NCBI RefSeq assembly: GCF_024172085.1
Contig: NZ_JAMZDZ010000001.1
Location: 3,224,001-3,288,000 of the forward strand
Direction of reading: 5' to 3'
DNA: 64,000 nt
Source of the DNA: Hamadaea flava
GTDB lineage: Bacteria; Actinomycetota; Actinomycetes; Mycobacteriales; Micromonosporaceae
The first letter of the stretch is position 1, and each line of letters begins with the position of its first letter. Under the pieces are notes generated by a model that saw only the letters and a list, made by a program, of their open reading frames with translations, searched no databases and was not told the origin of the DNA. Of the stretch, positions 35,256 to 43,601 are shown in pieces. A program made the position numbers and the translations under genes.

Positions 35256-36160
35256 CCTTTGAGGGCTCCTTGCATGATTCCGTGGATGATCTGCTTGCCC
35301 AGCAGCGCGAACACGACGATCAGGGGCATCGTCGCGAGGGCGGCGCCGGTCAGGGTCAGCGAGTAGTCCGTGATGTATCCACTCGCGACGGTGGACAGGG
35401 AGACCTGGACGGTGGGGTTCTCCGGGGTGAGGACGACCAGGGGCCAGAAGAAGTCGTTCCAGGCGTTCATGAAGGTCAGCATGCCCAGCACCGCCGCGGC
35501 CGGCCGGGCGATCGGCAGGACGACGTGCCAGAACAGGCCCAAGGTGGTGCATCCGTCGACCCGGCCGGCCTCCAGCAGCTCGGTCGGGACGGCGGAGGAC
35601 AGGAACTGCGACATGAAGAACACGCCGAACGCGCTGACCAGGCTGGGCGCGATGACTGCGTACAGCGTGTCGATCAGCTGCCACTTGGCCATCAGGATGT
35701 ACAGCGGGATGACGCCGAGCTGGCCCGGCACCATCATCGTCGCGATGACCCCGACGTAGAGCGCGGGCCGGCCGCGGAAACGCAGTTTGGCGAAGGCGAA
35801 TCCGGCCAGCGAGGAGAACAGCACGACGCTGAAGGTGATGACCGAGGAGACGATCACCGAGTTGATCAGCGCTTTGCCGAAGGCGACGGTGTCGAAGACC
35901 CGGCGGATGTTCTCGACCAGGTGCGTACCGGGGAACAGCGGCGGCGGCACCTGGCCGAGCGCCGAGTTGTCCATCGAGGCGACGATGAGGCTGTAGTACA
36001 GCGGGAACGCCGAGAAGAACAGGAACGCGATCAGGGTCAGGTAGGTCAGCGGGTGCGCCCGCCGGATGAACCCGATCGGGCGTACGCGGGTCTTCTCCTT
36101 GTAGACCTCGCTCACCGGGCGGCGGGTCCGGGGCGGGACGGTGGGCGTCGTGGCCGACAT
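35252..36160 (-). CDS. cebG: Cellobiose-type ABC transporter permease (CebG-like)
   Basis: This 302-residue permease has six hydrophobic segments after a ~40-residue basic N-terminus. The EAA loop is LLEAGRVDGCTTLGLF, followed by VVLPIARPA. It starts where the previous gene stops (TGATG) and overlaps the GH1 gene by 4 nt. No ATPase gene is in the operon, so a shared MsiK-type ATPase encoded elsewhere is probably used, as with Streptomyces CebEFG. Named by operon order. Confidence 0.87.
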   Translation of the reverse strand: MSATTPTVPPRTRRPVSEVYKEKTRVRPIGFIRRAHPLTYLTLIAFLFFSAFPLYYSLIVASMDNSALGQVPPPLFPGTHLVENIRRVFDTVAFGKALINSVIVSSVITFSVVLFSSLAGFAFAKLRFRGRPALYVGVIATMMVPGQLGVIPLYILMAKWQLIDTLYAVIAPSLVSAFGVFFMSQFLSSAVPTELLEAGRVDGCTTLGLFWHVVLPIARPAAAVLGMLTFMNAWNDFFWPLVVLTPENPTVQVSLSTVASGYITDYSLTLTGAALATMPLIVVFALLGKQIIHGIMQGALKG

Positions 36161-37056
36161 CAGGCCCTCCGGATGCGTCGGGTGAGCAGGAAGTTCAGCA
36201 TCGCGGCGAGGACGATGACGAGGAACATGAGCCAGGCGGTCGCCGAGGCGTAGCCGAAGTCGAACCGGCCGAAGCCTGCCTGGTAGAGGTAGAGCGCCAG
36301 GGTCTGAAACTGCCCGTCGGAGCCGCCGGTGAGGCCGCCGCCGCCGAACAGCAGCGGTTCGGCGAAGACCTGGAGACCGCCGATGGTGGAGACGATGACG
36401 GTGAAGATGATGGTGGGCCGGATCGACGGGATGGTGATCCGCCACAGGCGTTGCATCGAGGTGGCGCCGTCGAGGATCGCGGCCTCGTGCAGCGAGTCCG
36501 GCACGGCCTGCATCGCGGCCAGGTAGATCAGCGCGTTGTAGCCGGTCCAGCGCCAGATGATCATCGCGGAGATGGCGATGTGGGAGGTGGCGGTGCCGGC
36601 CTGCCAGTCGATGTGACCGATGCCGAACTGGCCGAGGACCCAGTTGATCATGCCGTAGTCCCGGCCGAAGAGCTGGCCGAAGATGATCGCGACGGCGACC
36701 ACGCTGGTCACGTTGGGCAGCAACAGCCCGGTACGCCACAGCGTCTGGCCGCGGAGCCGGTTGTTGAGGATGTGCGCGAGCAGGATGGCGAACAGCAGCT
36801 GCGGAACGGTCGAGATGACCCAGATCGACGCGGTGTTGCCGAGCGCGTTCCAGAAGAGCGAGTCCGCGAAGAGAGCCTTGTAGTTCGCCAGTCCGACGAA
36901 GGGATGCTCGTCTTCCAGCAGACTCCAGTCGTGCAGCGACACCCAGGCCGTGTAGACCAGCGGGAACGCGCCCAACAGTCCGAACAGAAGGTAGAACGGC
37001 GAGATGTAGAGGTATGGCGACGCCTTCACATCCGCCCGGTGCAGCCACGATTTCAC
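36160..37056 (-). CDS. cebF: Cellobiose-type ABC transporter permease (CebF-like)
   Basis: This 298-residue permease has six hydrophobic segments, EAA loop SLHEAAILDGATSMQRLW followed by ITIPSIRPT, and a substrate-path region LLFGGGGLTGGSDGQFQ. GAGGAG lies upstream of the GTG start. The gap of 94 bp after the binding-protein gene contains a GC-rich inverted region (about 37080-37135) that may lower read-through, as often seen after binding-protein genes. Confidence 0.87.
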   Translation of the reverse strand: MKSWLHRADVKASPYLYISPFYLLFGLLGAFPLVYTAWVSLHDWSLLEDEHPFVGLANYKALFADSLFWNALGNTASIWVISTVPQLLFAILLAHILNNRLRGQTLWRTGLLLPNVTSVVAVAIIFGQLFGRDYGMINWVLGQFGIGHIDWQAGTATSHIAISAMIIWRWTGYNALIYLAAMQAVPDSLHEAAILDGATSMQRLWRITIPSIRPTIIFTVIVSTIGGLQVFAEPLLFGGGGLTGGSDGQFQTLALYLYQAGFGRFDFGYASATAWLMFLVIVLAAMLNFLLTRRIRRA

Positions 37057-37150
37057 CAGGGGCTCCTCGGGTGTTTCAACGGGACGACCTGCGGGATGAC
37101 CGGCCCCGGTCCGGGCGTCTGGACCGGGGTCGGTCAGCTCAGGGGTGGCG

Positions 37151-38422
37151 TCAGACGATCTTCTTGATCTCCTCCAGCGCCTGCTTCCAGGCGGCGTCGG
37201 GTGTCTGCTTGCCCTGCTCCACGCGGGTCAGGCCGTTCTGGATGGCGGTGTTGATGTCACCGGCCTTCGGCCCGAGGTACTGCGCCTTCATCGTCGTGAT
37301 CGACTCGGAGAAGATCTTGCCGACCGGCGCGTTGTTGAAGAACGGGTTCTTGAAGTCGGTGATGACCGGGTCCTGGTACAGCGTCACGGTCGAGGGGAAG
37401 TTGCCGGCCTTGCGGAAGACCTTGGCCTGCTGCTCCGGGCTGGTCAGCCACTTCGCCAGCTCGTACGCCTCCTTCTGGTGCTTGCCCTGCTTGGGCAGGG
37501 TCAGGAAGGAGCCGCCCCAGTTGCCGCCGCCGCCGGGGATCTTCGCGATGTCCCACTTGCCGGCCGCGTCCTTGGCCTGCTCCTGGATGTACGCCATCAT
37601 CCAGGACGGGCAGGCGATGGTCGCGAACCGTCCCTTCTGGAATCCGGCGTTCCAGTCGGCCGACCAGGCGGCGATCTTCGCCGACAGACCCGCGTTGATC
37701 GCCTCGACGGTCTTGTCGAAGGCGGCGCGCACCGACGGGTTGGTCTCGACGATCACGTTGTCCTGGTTGTCGTACAGGCCCTGGTCGAACTGGCCGAGCA
37801 CGGAGCGGTACATGACGGTCGGGCCGTCCATGAAGGCGGAGTTGGGCAGCTTCGCGGCGGCGTACTTCTTGCCGGCGGTGATGTAGCCGTCCCAGTCCTT
37901 CCACAGCGCCGAGACCTGCTCACGATCGGTGGGCAGGCCGGCCTTGGCGAACAGGTCGGTGCGGTAGCACATGGCCAGGCCGCCGACGTCGGTGCCGAAG
38001 CCGATCTGGGCGCCGTTCTTGCCGACCGAGGTCTGCCACTTCCAGTCCGGCCACTGCGCCTTGAGGTCGTTGGCGCCGAGGTCGGTCAGGTTCACGAACT
38101 TGTCGGGGGTGGCCTTGAACTGGCCGATCCAGCCCTCTTCGATCGCCTCGATGTCGGCCGCGCCCTGACCGGTGGCCAGGTGCGCCGCGAGGTTCTTGTG
38201 GTGGTCCTCGGCCTTGGTGACCCGCTCGGTGATCTCGATGTCCGGGTGGGCCTTCATGTATTCGGCGTAGAGGTCCTTGTATCCGAACTCGCCGAACGTC
38301 GCGACGACGAGCTTGACCTTGCCGCCGCTGCCGGAGCCGCCCTTGTCGTCGCCGCACGCGGCGACTCCGGCGAGCAGTGCCACGGAGAGCGCCGCGGCAC
38401 CGATTTTGTGCAGGTTGCGCAT
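37151..38422 (-). CDS. cebE: Cellobiose/cello-oligosaccharide-binding lipoprotein (CebE-like)
   Basis: This 423-residue family 1 solute-binding protein has a signal peptide and lipobox (VAAC, about Cys 23) followed by a Gly/Ser linker. The body shows typical tracts such as VVATFGEFGYKDLYAEYMK and GGNWGGSFLTLPKQGKHQ. It should bind cellobiose or related beta-glucosides outside the membrane. The ATG at 38422 is used; a GTG at 38431 would add three residues. It has a promoter with a CebR-like operator between promoter and start. Confidence 0.85.
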   Translation of the reverse strand: MRNLHKIGAAALSVALLAGVAACGDDKGGSGSGGKVKLVVATFGEFGYKDLYAEYMKAHPDIEITERVTKAEDHHKNLAAHLATGQGAADIEAIEEGWIGQFKATPDKFVNLTDLGANDLKAQWPDWKWQTSVGKNGAQIGFGTDVGGLAMCYRTDLFAKAGLPTDREQVSALWKDWDGYITAGKKYAAAKLPNSAFMDGPTVMYRSVLGQFDQGLYDNQDNVIVETNPSVRAAFDKTVEAINAGLSAKIAAWSADWNAGFQKGRFATIACPSWMMAYIQEQAKDAAGKWDIAKIPGGGGNWGGSFLTLPKQGKHQKEAYELAKWLTSPEQQAKVFRKAGNFPSTVTLYQDPVITDFKNPFFNNAPVGKIFSESITTMKAQYLGPKAGDINTAIQNGLTRVEQGKQTPDAAWKQALEEIKKIV

Positions 38423-38495
38423 CAACTCCACCCCTTCACGGGCGCGTTCAAGAGGAACTCTGCGGGGGAGACCCGGTGAGCTTTCGGAGCGTGAT

Positions 38496-38505
38496 AGAGC
38501 GCTCT
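38496..38505. promoter_or_regulatory. CebR-like operator in cebE leader
   Basis: AGAGCGCTCT is a perfect palindrome sharing the core GAGCGCTC with the Streptomyces CebR box TGGGAGCGCTCCCA. It lies 74 bp upstream of the cebE ATG and about 15-25 nt downstream of the predicted transcription start, where a LacI-type repressor would block elongation. No lacI-family gene is found in this window. Confidence 0.6.
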
Positions 38506-38526
38506 CCGGGCTTATTTCGTGATGCG

Positions 38527-38555
38527 ATTTAAGGCCCGATCCTTCGGCGTGTCAA
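38527..38555 (-). promoter_or_regulatory. Predicted sigma-70-type promoter of the ceb-like operon
   Basis: On the minus strand TTGACA (38555-38550), a 17-nt spacer and TTAAAT (38532-38527) form a good vegetative promoter. Transcription should begin near 38519 and read into cebE. Confidence 0.65.
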
Positions 38556-38749
38556 GCGTTGACTTATTCGGAACACCGTGTTTACAGTTCCGACCACAGA
38601 AGGTTCCATCGATGGATGTCGGGCAGGACATCGCGATGGCGACTGGGTGACGGGCCCGTGAGCTGCGGGTTTCCTGCGAGGTACGCCGTGCCTGCTGCGC
38701 GGGACGGCGAAGGCCGTCACCGCCGGATCCCCCGCAGAAAGGCACATCC
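38556..38749. other. Upstream region of the GH30 gene
   Basis: This 194-bp stretch between the ceb promoter and the GH30 start has no gene that I can support. It contains CGGAAC (38569-38574) with its inverse GTTCCG (38587-38592) 12 nt apart, a possible operator, and TTGACT at 38559-38564 without a convincing -10. AAAGG lies 10 nt before the GH30 ATG. Confidence 0.35.
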
Positions 38750-40615
38750 ATGTCTTCGTCCAGGACCGGAAGCATCCCCAGACTGGCCGCGCTCGCGTCC
38801 CTCGTCGTGGTCGCCGGGTTGCTCGGACCCGTACCGGCCCAGGCCGCCGGTGAAAGCGTGAACATCTGGCTGACCACCACCTCGGACTCCGGCGGCCGCA
38901 CGGTCACCCGAGGACTTCAGCAGCAGACGCCGGTGGCGTACGCGGCGAGCAGCCCGGCCGGCAGCCAGACCGTCACCGTCAACGAGAACGTGACCTACCA
39001 GCAGTTCGAGGGCGCGGGCGCGTCCTTCACCGACACCGCGGCGTACCTGCTCGACGGCGGCGTCCTCAGCACGGCCACCCGGGACGACGTCATGCGCAAG
39101 CTCTTCTCCCCCACCGACGGGATCGGGCTGAGCTTCCTGCGCAATCCGATGGGCGCCTCCGACCTCGCCCGCTACAACTACTCGTACGACGACACCTGCT
39201 GCGACTTGAACGACTTCTCGATCAGTCACGACCTCGCCGACGTCGTGCCGCTGACCAGGCAGGCACGCCAGCTCAACCCCAACGGCGTCAAGCTGATGAT
39301 GGTCCCGTGGAGCGCGCCGGCCTGGATGAAGGACAACAACAACTTCATCGACCAGGGCTGGCTGATGTCGCAGTACTACCCGGCGTACGCCCAGTACTTC
39401 GTCAAGACCCTCCAGGCGTACGAGGCGCAGGGGATCCACGTCGACTACATCTCGGTGCAGAACGAGCCGACCTGCTGCGGCGCCGGGACCACATACGCCT
39501 CGATGAACTGGAACGGCAGCGGCCTGCAGTACTTCATGAAGACCAACCTGTGGCCGGCGCTGCGGGCGGCCGGGCTGACCACGAAGACGCTGGTGCTCGA
39601 CTACAACTGGGGCAACTACAACGACCTGGGCTCCGTCCCGCTGGCCGACTCCGCCGTACGCGGTGACTCCCTGTTCGGCGGCATCGCCTGGCACGGCTAC
39701 GGCGGCGACGTCAACCTGCAGACGACGATCCACAACCAGTACCCGAGCGTGAACGCGTACATGACCGAGCACTCGGGCGGCACCTGGATCGCCAATCAGC
39801 AGACCGAGGACATGCTCAACATGATCGACTACACTCGGAACTGGGACCGGTCCTGGGTGAAGTGGAGCCTGGCGGTCGACCAGAACCACGGCCCGCACTC
39901 GGGCGGCTGCGGCACCTGCACCGGCCTCGTCACCGTCCACAACGGAGACTCCCGGAGCGGGCAGGTCGACTACACGATCGAGTACTACACGATGGGGCAC
40001 CTGACGAAGTTCGTGAAGCCGGGCGCGGTCCGGATCGACTCCAGCGCCAACAGCTCGGTCCCGAACGTCGCCTGGAAGAACCCGGACGGCAGCAAGGCGC
40101 TCATCGCGTACAACAACACGGGCGGCACGCAGACCTTGAAGGTCAACTGGGGCGCGCAGTCGTTCACCTACAGTCTGCCCACCAAGACGTCGGCCACCTT
40201 CACCTGGTCCGGTACGCAGTCCGGCGGCGGCAGCCGGGTCGGCGCCATCACCGGATACGGCGGCAAGTGCGTGGACGTGGCCGCCGCGAACTCCGCGAAC
40301 GGCACCCAGGTCCAGTTGTACGCCTGCAACGGCACGAGCGCGCAGCAGTGGACCGTCGGCACGGACGGCACCATCCGGGCGCTCGGCAAGTGCCTGGACG
40401 TCTCCGGCGGCGGCACGGCGAACGGCACCAAGGTCCAGATCTGGGACTGCAACGGCTCCGCCGCCCAGCAATGGACCTACTCGGCGGCGAACGATCTGGT
40501 GAACCCCCAGGCGAACAAGTGCCTCGACGCCACGGGGCCCAGCTCGGCCGACGGCACCCCGCTCCAGATCTGGGCGTGCGGCGGCACCGCCAACCAGAAG
40601 TGGACGCTCCCCTAA
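38750..40615 (+). CDS. Secreted GH30 glucanase/glucosylceramidase-type enzyme with CBM13
   Basis: This 621-residue secreted enzyme has a signal peptide (residues 1 to about 32, ending AQAA), a GH30 barrel with its beta-sandwich (about 35-485) and a ricin-type lectin module (about 493-621) with repeated GKCLDV and QQWT motifs. The acid/base Glu 239 is in ISVQNEPTCC and the nucleophile Glu 340 in AYMTEHSGG. The GH30 type suggests endo-beta-1,6-glucanase or a related activity on fungal wall glucans; exact specificity is not readable. It is divergent from the ceb-like operon, so its products may feed that importer. Confidence 0.9.
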   Translation: MSSSRTGSIPRLAALASLVVVAGLLGPVPAQAAGESVNIWLTTTSDSGGRTVTRGLQQQTPVAYAASSPAGSQTVTVNENVTYQQFEGAGASFTDTAAYLLDGGVLSTATRDDVMRKLFSPTDGIGLSFLRNPMGASDLARYNYSYDDTCCDLNDFSISHDLADVVPLTRQARQLNPNGVKLMMVPWSAPAWMKDNNNFIDQGWLMSQYYPAYAQYFVKTLQAYEAQGIHVDYISVQNEPTCCGAGTTYASMNWNGSGLQYFMKTNLWPALRAAGLTTKTLVLDYNWGNYNDLGSVPLADSAVRGDSLFGGIAWHGYGGDVNLQTTIHNQYPSVNAYMTEHSGGTWIANQQTEDMLNMIDYTRNWDRSWVKWSLAVDQNHGPHSGGCGTCTGLVTVHNGDSRSGQVDYTIEYYTMGHLTKFVKPGAVRIDSSANSSVPNVAWKNPDGSKALIAYNNTGGTQTLKVNWGAQSFTYSLPTKTSATFTWSGTQSGGGSRVGAITGYGGKCVDVAAANSANGTQVQLYACNGTSAQQWTVGTDGTIRALGKCLDVSGGGTANGTKVQIWDCNGSAAQQWTYSAANDLVNPQANKCLDATGPSSADGTPLQIWACGGTANQKWTLP

Positions 40616-40630
40616 GGCAGCTGAACACGG

Positions 40631-40683
40631 CGGCGCCCGCCGACCGGTCTGAAGGCAGAGACCGGTCACGCGGGCGCCGTTTT
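40631..40683 (+). terminator. Rho-independent terminator after GH30 gene
   Basis: A two-part stem (40631-40640 with 40670-40679; 40643-40650 with 40659-40666) is separated by a small internal loop and followed by TTTT at 40680-40683. It begins 15 nt after the GH30 stop. Confidence 0.85.
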
Positions 40684-40819
40684 CGTCGTGTGCGACGCGC
40701 TCGGGGCGAGGTGACCCCGAGACATCTACACGCCTCTACTTTGAGACTTATTTCATATCATAAAATCAAGGTCTGGGGCATGCTGAGACGTTCCTCGAAC
40801 GCAGAGGTGGGTTGCACAC

Positions 40820-42073
40820 ATGGTGGCGAGACGGGCGACGGTGCGTGACATGCGCCGGTCGAACAGGGCAGTCCTGCTCTCGAAGATCTACCTGGACGGG
40901 CCGCTGAGCCGGCATGAGCTGACGCAGCTCACCTCGCTGTCCCCCGCGAGCGTGAGCACGCTGGTCGCTGAGTTCCTGGAGGAAGGCCTGGTCGAGGAGG
41001 CCGGCTCGGTCGAGTCCGACGGCGGCCGCCCGCGCGTGCTGTTGCGGGTCGCGCCCAGCTTCGGCCACGTCATCGGGGTCGACGTCGGCGAGACACGGGT
41101 TACCGTCGAGCTGTTCGACATGTCGATGGCGGCGCTGGCCAAGGCCGACTATCCGATCGAGCCCAACCAGCTCGAACCGCGCGTCACGGTCGAGCACATC
41201 CTCGAGGGCATCACCGCCGTCTGCGCCCAGGCCGGGGTGGATGAGTCCACGGTGCTCGGAGTCGGGGTGGCGTTCCCCGGGGTCGTCGACTCCGGGGAGG
41301 ACGGCCTCGTCCACGCTCAGCACCTGGGCTGGGCGGATGGCGTACCCATCGGGACGATGCTGCGCGCGGGCACGCGGATTCCCGTCCATATCGACAACGG
41401 CGCGAAGACGCTGGGCCAGGCCGAGATGTGGTTCGGCGCGGGGCGCGGCGCCCAGCACGCGGTGATCGCGCTCGTCGGATCGGGCGTCGGCGCGGCCGTC
41501 GTGGCCGACGGCGCGAGCTATCGCGGCTCGCGCAGCAGCGCGGGCGAGTGGGGCCACACCACGCTGGTCTACGGCGGGCGTCGCTGCCGGTGTGGCGCGC
41601 TCGGCTGCCTGGAGGCCTACGTCGGCGCCGAGGGCATCCTGGACCGCTACCGGGACGCGAACGGTCAGGGCGCGCCGGGGATCGACGAGGAGTCGGCGAT
41701 CGGCGCGCTGATCGCGACGGCCGACTCGTCGCCCACCGCGCGCGAGGTCCTCACCCAGACCGTCGGCTATCTCGGCGCGGGCATCGCGACGCTGATCAAC
41801 CTGTTCAACCCCGAGCGCATCGTGCTGGGCGGCTGGGCGGGCACCGCGCTCGGCGGCCGCTGGCTGCCGGAGATCCGGTCCGCCGCCGCCGAGCACGCCC
41901 TCAAGCTGCCGTTCGCCCAGACCACCATCACCCTGTGCGAACTCGGCCCGGACGCCGTGGCGCTCGGGGCCGCGACGCTTCCGGTCGCGCGACTGCTCGC
42001 TGACGGCGGCTTGCGTCCCGCGGCGGTCGCTCAGTCAGCACTTGTACGCGGTCCACGCGTCCGCCGTTCGTAA
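40820..42073 (+). CDS. ROK family transcriptional regulator
   Basis: This 417-residue sugar-responsive repressor has an N-terminal winged helix (about 15-70; LSRHELTQLTSLSPASVSTLV), a ROK fold with IGVDVGETRVTVELFD and VGVAFPGVVDSGEDG, and the zinc motif CRCGALGCLEAYVG. It lies alone after the GH30 terminator with an AT-rich promoter region (40741-40770). It may control the nearby GH30, GH16 or ceb-like genes. Its C-terminus carries a ~25-residue extension rich in Arg and Ala. Confidence 0.9.
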   Translation: MVARRATVRDMRRSNRAVLLSKIYLDGPLSRHELTQLTSLSPASVSTLVAEFLEEGLVEEAGSVESDGGRPRVLLRVAPSFGHVIGVDVGETRVTVELFDMSMAALAKADYPIEPNQLEPRVTVEHILEGITAVCAQAGVDESTVLGVGVAFPGVVDSGEDGLVHAQHLGWADGVPIGTMLRAGTRIPVHIDNGAKTLGQAEMWFGAGRGAQHAVIALVGSGVGAAVVADGASYRGSRSSAGEWGHTTLVYGGRRCRCGALGCLEAYVGAEGILDRYRDANGQGAPGIDEESAIGALIATADSSPTAREVLTQTVGYLGAGIATLINLFNPERIVLGGWAGTALGGRWLPEIRSAAAEHALKLPFAQTTITLCELGPDAVALGAATLPVARLLADGGLRPAAVAQSALVRGPRVRRS

Positions 42074-42075
42074 CC

Positions 42076-42597
42076 TCAGTCCGCCGTGTCCGGCGTCGGC
42101 AACGGCGACTCGAAACAGGCCAGCCAGGTGGTGAGCAACGACTCCAGCTGGCGAGCCTGCTCCGGGGTCAGCAGGTCGAGCAGGCGGCGTTCGTTGCGCA
42201 TGTGCTCGGCGAACGCCTGGTCGATCAGGTCCCGGCCGGCGGGGGTGAGCGCCACCACCCGGCCGCGGCCGTCGGTCTGGCTCGGCCGCCGGGTGACCAG
42301 CCCACCGCGTTCGAGCCGATCGATGCGTTTGGTCATCGCGCCGGTCGTGACCATGGTGTGCGCGGCCAGCTCGCCCGGCGCCCGTTCGAACGGCTCGCCC
42401 GCGCGACGCAGCGTGGCGAGGACGTCGAACTCGCCCTCCCCGAGACCGTATCGCCGATAGACCACGGTCAGCTGCTCGGTCAGCTCGCCGGCCAGCCGGT
42501 GCAGCCGGCCGATGACGCCCTGCGGCGTCACGTCGAGATCCGGCCGCTCGCGGGCCCACGCCTGCTGGATGCGGGCCACGTGATCGAGTTCTGTCAC
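42076..42597 (-). CDS. MarR family transcriptional regulator
   Basis: This 173-residue winged-helix repressor has the MarR core GEFDVLATLRRAGEPFERAP, then TTGAMTKRIDRLERGGLVTRR (recognition helix) and the wing TDGRGRVVALT. It is divergent from an EamA transporter, and two 18-bp palindromes lie in the 39 bp between the starts. It most likely represses the transporter and itself until a ligand binds. GTG start at 42597. Its stop lies 3 bp from the convergent ROK stop. Confidence 0.9.
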   Translation of the reverse strand: MTELDHVARIQQAWARERPDLDVTPQGVIGRLHRLAGELTEQLTVVYRRYGLGEGEFDVLATLRRAGEPFERAPGELAAHTMVTTGAMTKRIDRLERGGLVTRRPSQTDGRGRVVALTPAGRDLIDQAFAEHMRNERRLLDLLTPEQARQLESLLTTWLACFESPLPTPDTAD

Positions 42598-42607
42598 CCC
42601 TACACAA

Positions 42608-42646
42608 TAGCTTCCCGGGAAGCTAAACTAGCTTCCATGGAAGCTA
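42608..42646. promoter_or_regulatory. Twin 18-bp palindromic operators over EamA promoter and start codon
   Basis: TAGCTTCCCGGGAAGCTA (42608-42625) and TAGCTTCCATGGAAGCTA (42629-42646) are both perfect palindromes that differ only in the central bases. Their centres are 21 bp apart, about two helical turns. The -10 box TAAACT (42624-42629) lies between them, and the second palindrome contains the ATG of the transporter. This is an excellent MarR-type operator pair. Confidence 0.88.
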
Positions 42647-43521
42647 CATCGCGATGGGTGCTCGTCACCGCGATCGCGCCGGTGGCCTGGGGCTCGAACT
42701 ACTTCGTCACCCACCAGTACCTCCCGGCCGACTCCCCGCTCTACGGGGCGGCGATCCGGGCGCTGCCCGCCGGGCTGCTACTGCTGCTCGTACGCCGGAC
42801 GCTGCCGCAGGGCTCGTGGTGGTGGAAGTCGCTCGTCCTCGGCGTCCTGAATGTGGGCGCGTTCTTCGCCCTGATCTACGTGGCCGCCCAACTGCTGCCG
42901 ACCAGCGTCGCGGCGACGATCATGGCCACGTCGCCGGTCGTCATGATGCTGATCGCCTGGGCGGCGGTGGCCGAACGACCCAGAATCGCCCAGCTGACCG
43001 GCGCGGGCGTCGGGATCGCCGGGGTCGGCCTGATGGTGCTCCACGGCGGAGCCGCCGTGAACGCCGGCGGCGTACTGGCTTCGGTGGCCGCGATGACGAT
43101 GTCCTCGCTCGGCTACGTCCTCGCCAAGAAGTGGAGCGCCGACGTCGACGTGTTCTCCCTGACCTCGTGGCAGCTGATCGCCGGTGGACTGGCGCTGCTG
43201 CCCTTCGCGGTCGCGGTGGAGGGCGCACCACCCACTGTGGACGCTCCAGCCGTCCTGGGCTTCGCGTACGTGACGGTCGTCGCGACCGCCGTAGCCTTCG
43301 CGGCCTGGTTCACCGGGCTGCGGCACCTGAGCGCCGGAACGGTCGGGCTCGTGGGACTGCTGAACCCCATCACCGGGGTGCTGCTGGGCGCGGCCGTCGC
43401 CGGAGAATCCCTCGGCACGCCCCAGATCCTCGGCATCGCCCTGGTCTTCCTCGGCATCCTGCTCGGGCAGCCGGTCCTCCGCACCTTCCTCCTCCGCCTC
43501 CGCCGCCTCCGTCCCGCGTGA
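42637..43521 (+). CDS. EamA/DMT family transporter
   Basis: This 294-residue membrane protein has about ten hydrophobic helices in two EamA repeats (the second starts near residue 145). The start GSNYFVTHQYLPADSPLYGAAIRALPAG and the end LLNPITGVLLGAAVAGESLG are typical. It probably exports a small metabolite or drug. The ATG is 7 nt after TAAACT, so the mRNA is leaderless and the start codon lies inside the MarR operator. The first five codons (MEATS) are thus constrained by the operator. Confidence 0.88.
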   Translation: MEATSRWVLVTAIAPVAWGSNYFVTHQYLPADSPLYGAAIRALPAGLLLLLVRRTLPQGSWWWKSLVLGVLNVGAFFALIYVAAQLLPTSVAATIMATSPVVMMLIAWAAVAERPRIAQLTGAGVGIAGVGLMVLHGGAAVNAGGVLASVAAMTMSSLGYVLAKKWSADVDVFSLTSWQLIAGGLALLPFAVAVEGAPPTVDAPAVLGFAYVTVVATAVAFAAWFTGLRHLSAGTVGLVGLLNPITGVLLGAAVAGESLGTPQILGIALVFLGILLGQPVLRTFLLRLRRLRPA

Positions 43522-43590
43522 TCACTGCGCCAGCCATGCTGCTTCGGGCGGCGAATCGTCCGTTGTCGCCGCACGGCCCGCGCAATGATC
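43520..43590. repeat. GATC-anchored inverted repeat between EamA and GH16 genes
   Basis: GATCACTGCGC (43520-43530) and GCGCAATGATC (43580-43590) pair at 10 of 11 positions around a 49-nt GC-rich loop. It fills the 80-bp gap between convergent stops (43521 and 43602) and may act as a bidirectional terminator. It resembles the 57-bp element only in its GATCAC end. Confidence 0.5.
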
Positions 43591-43601
43591 TTGCACGTCG
43601 C

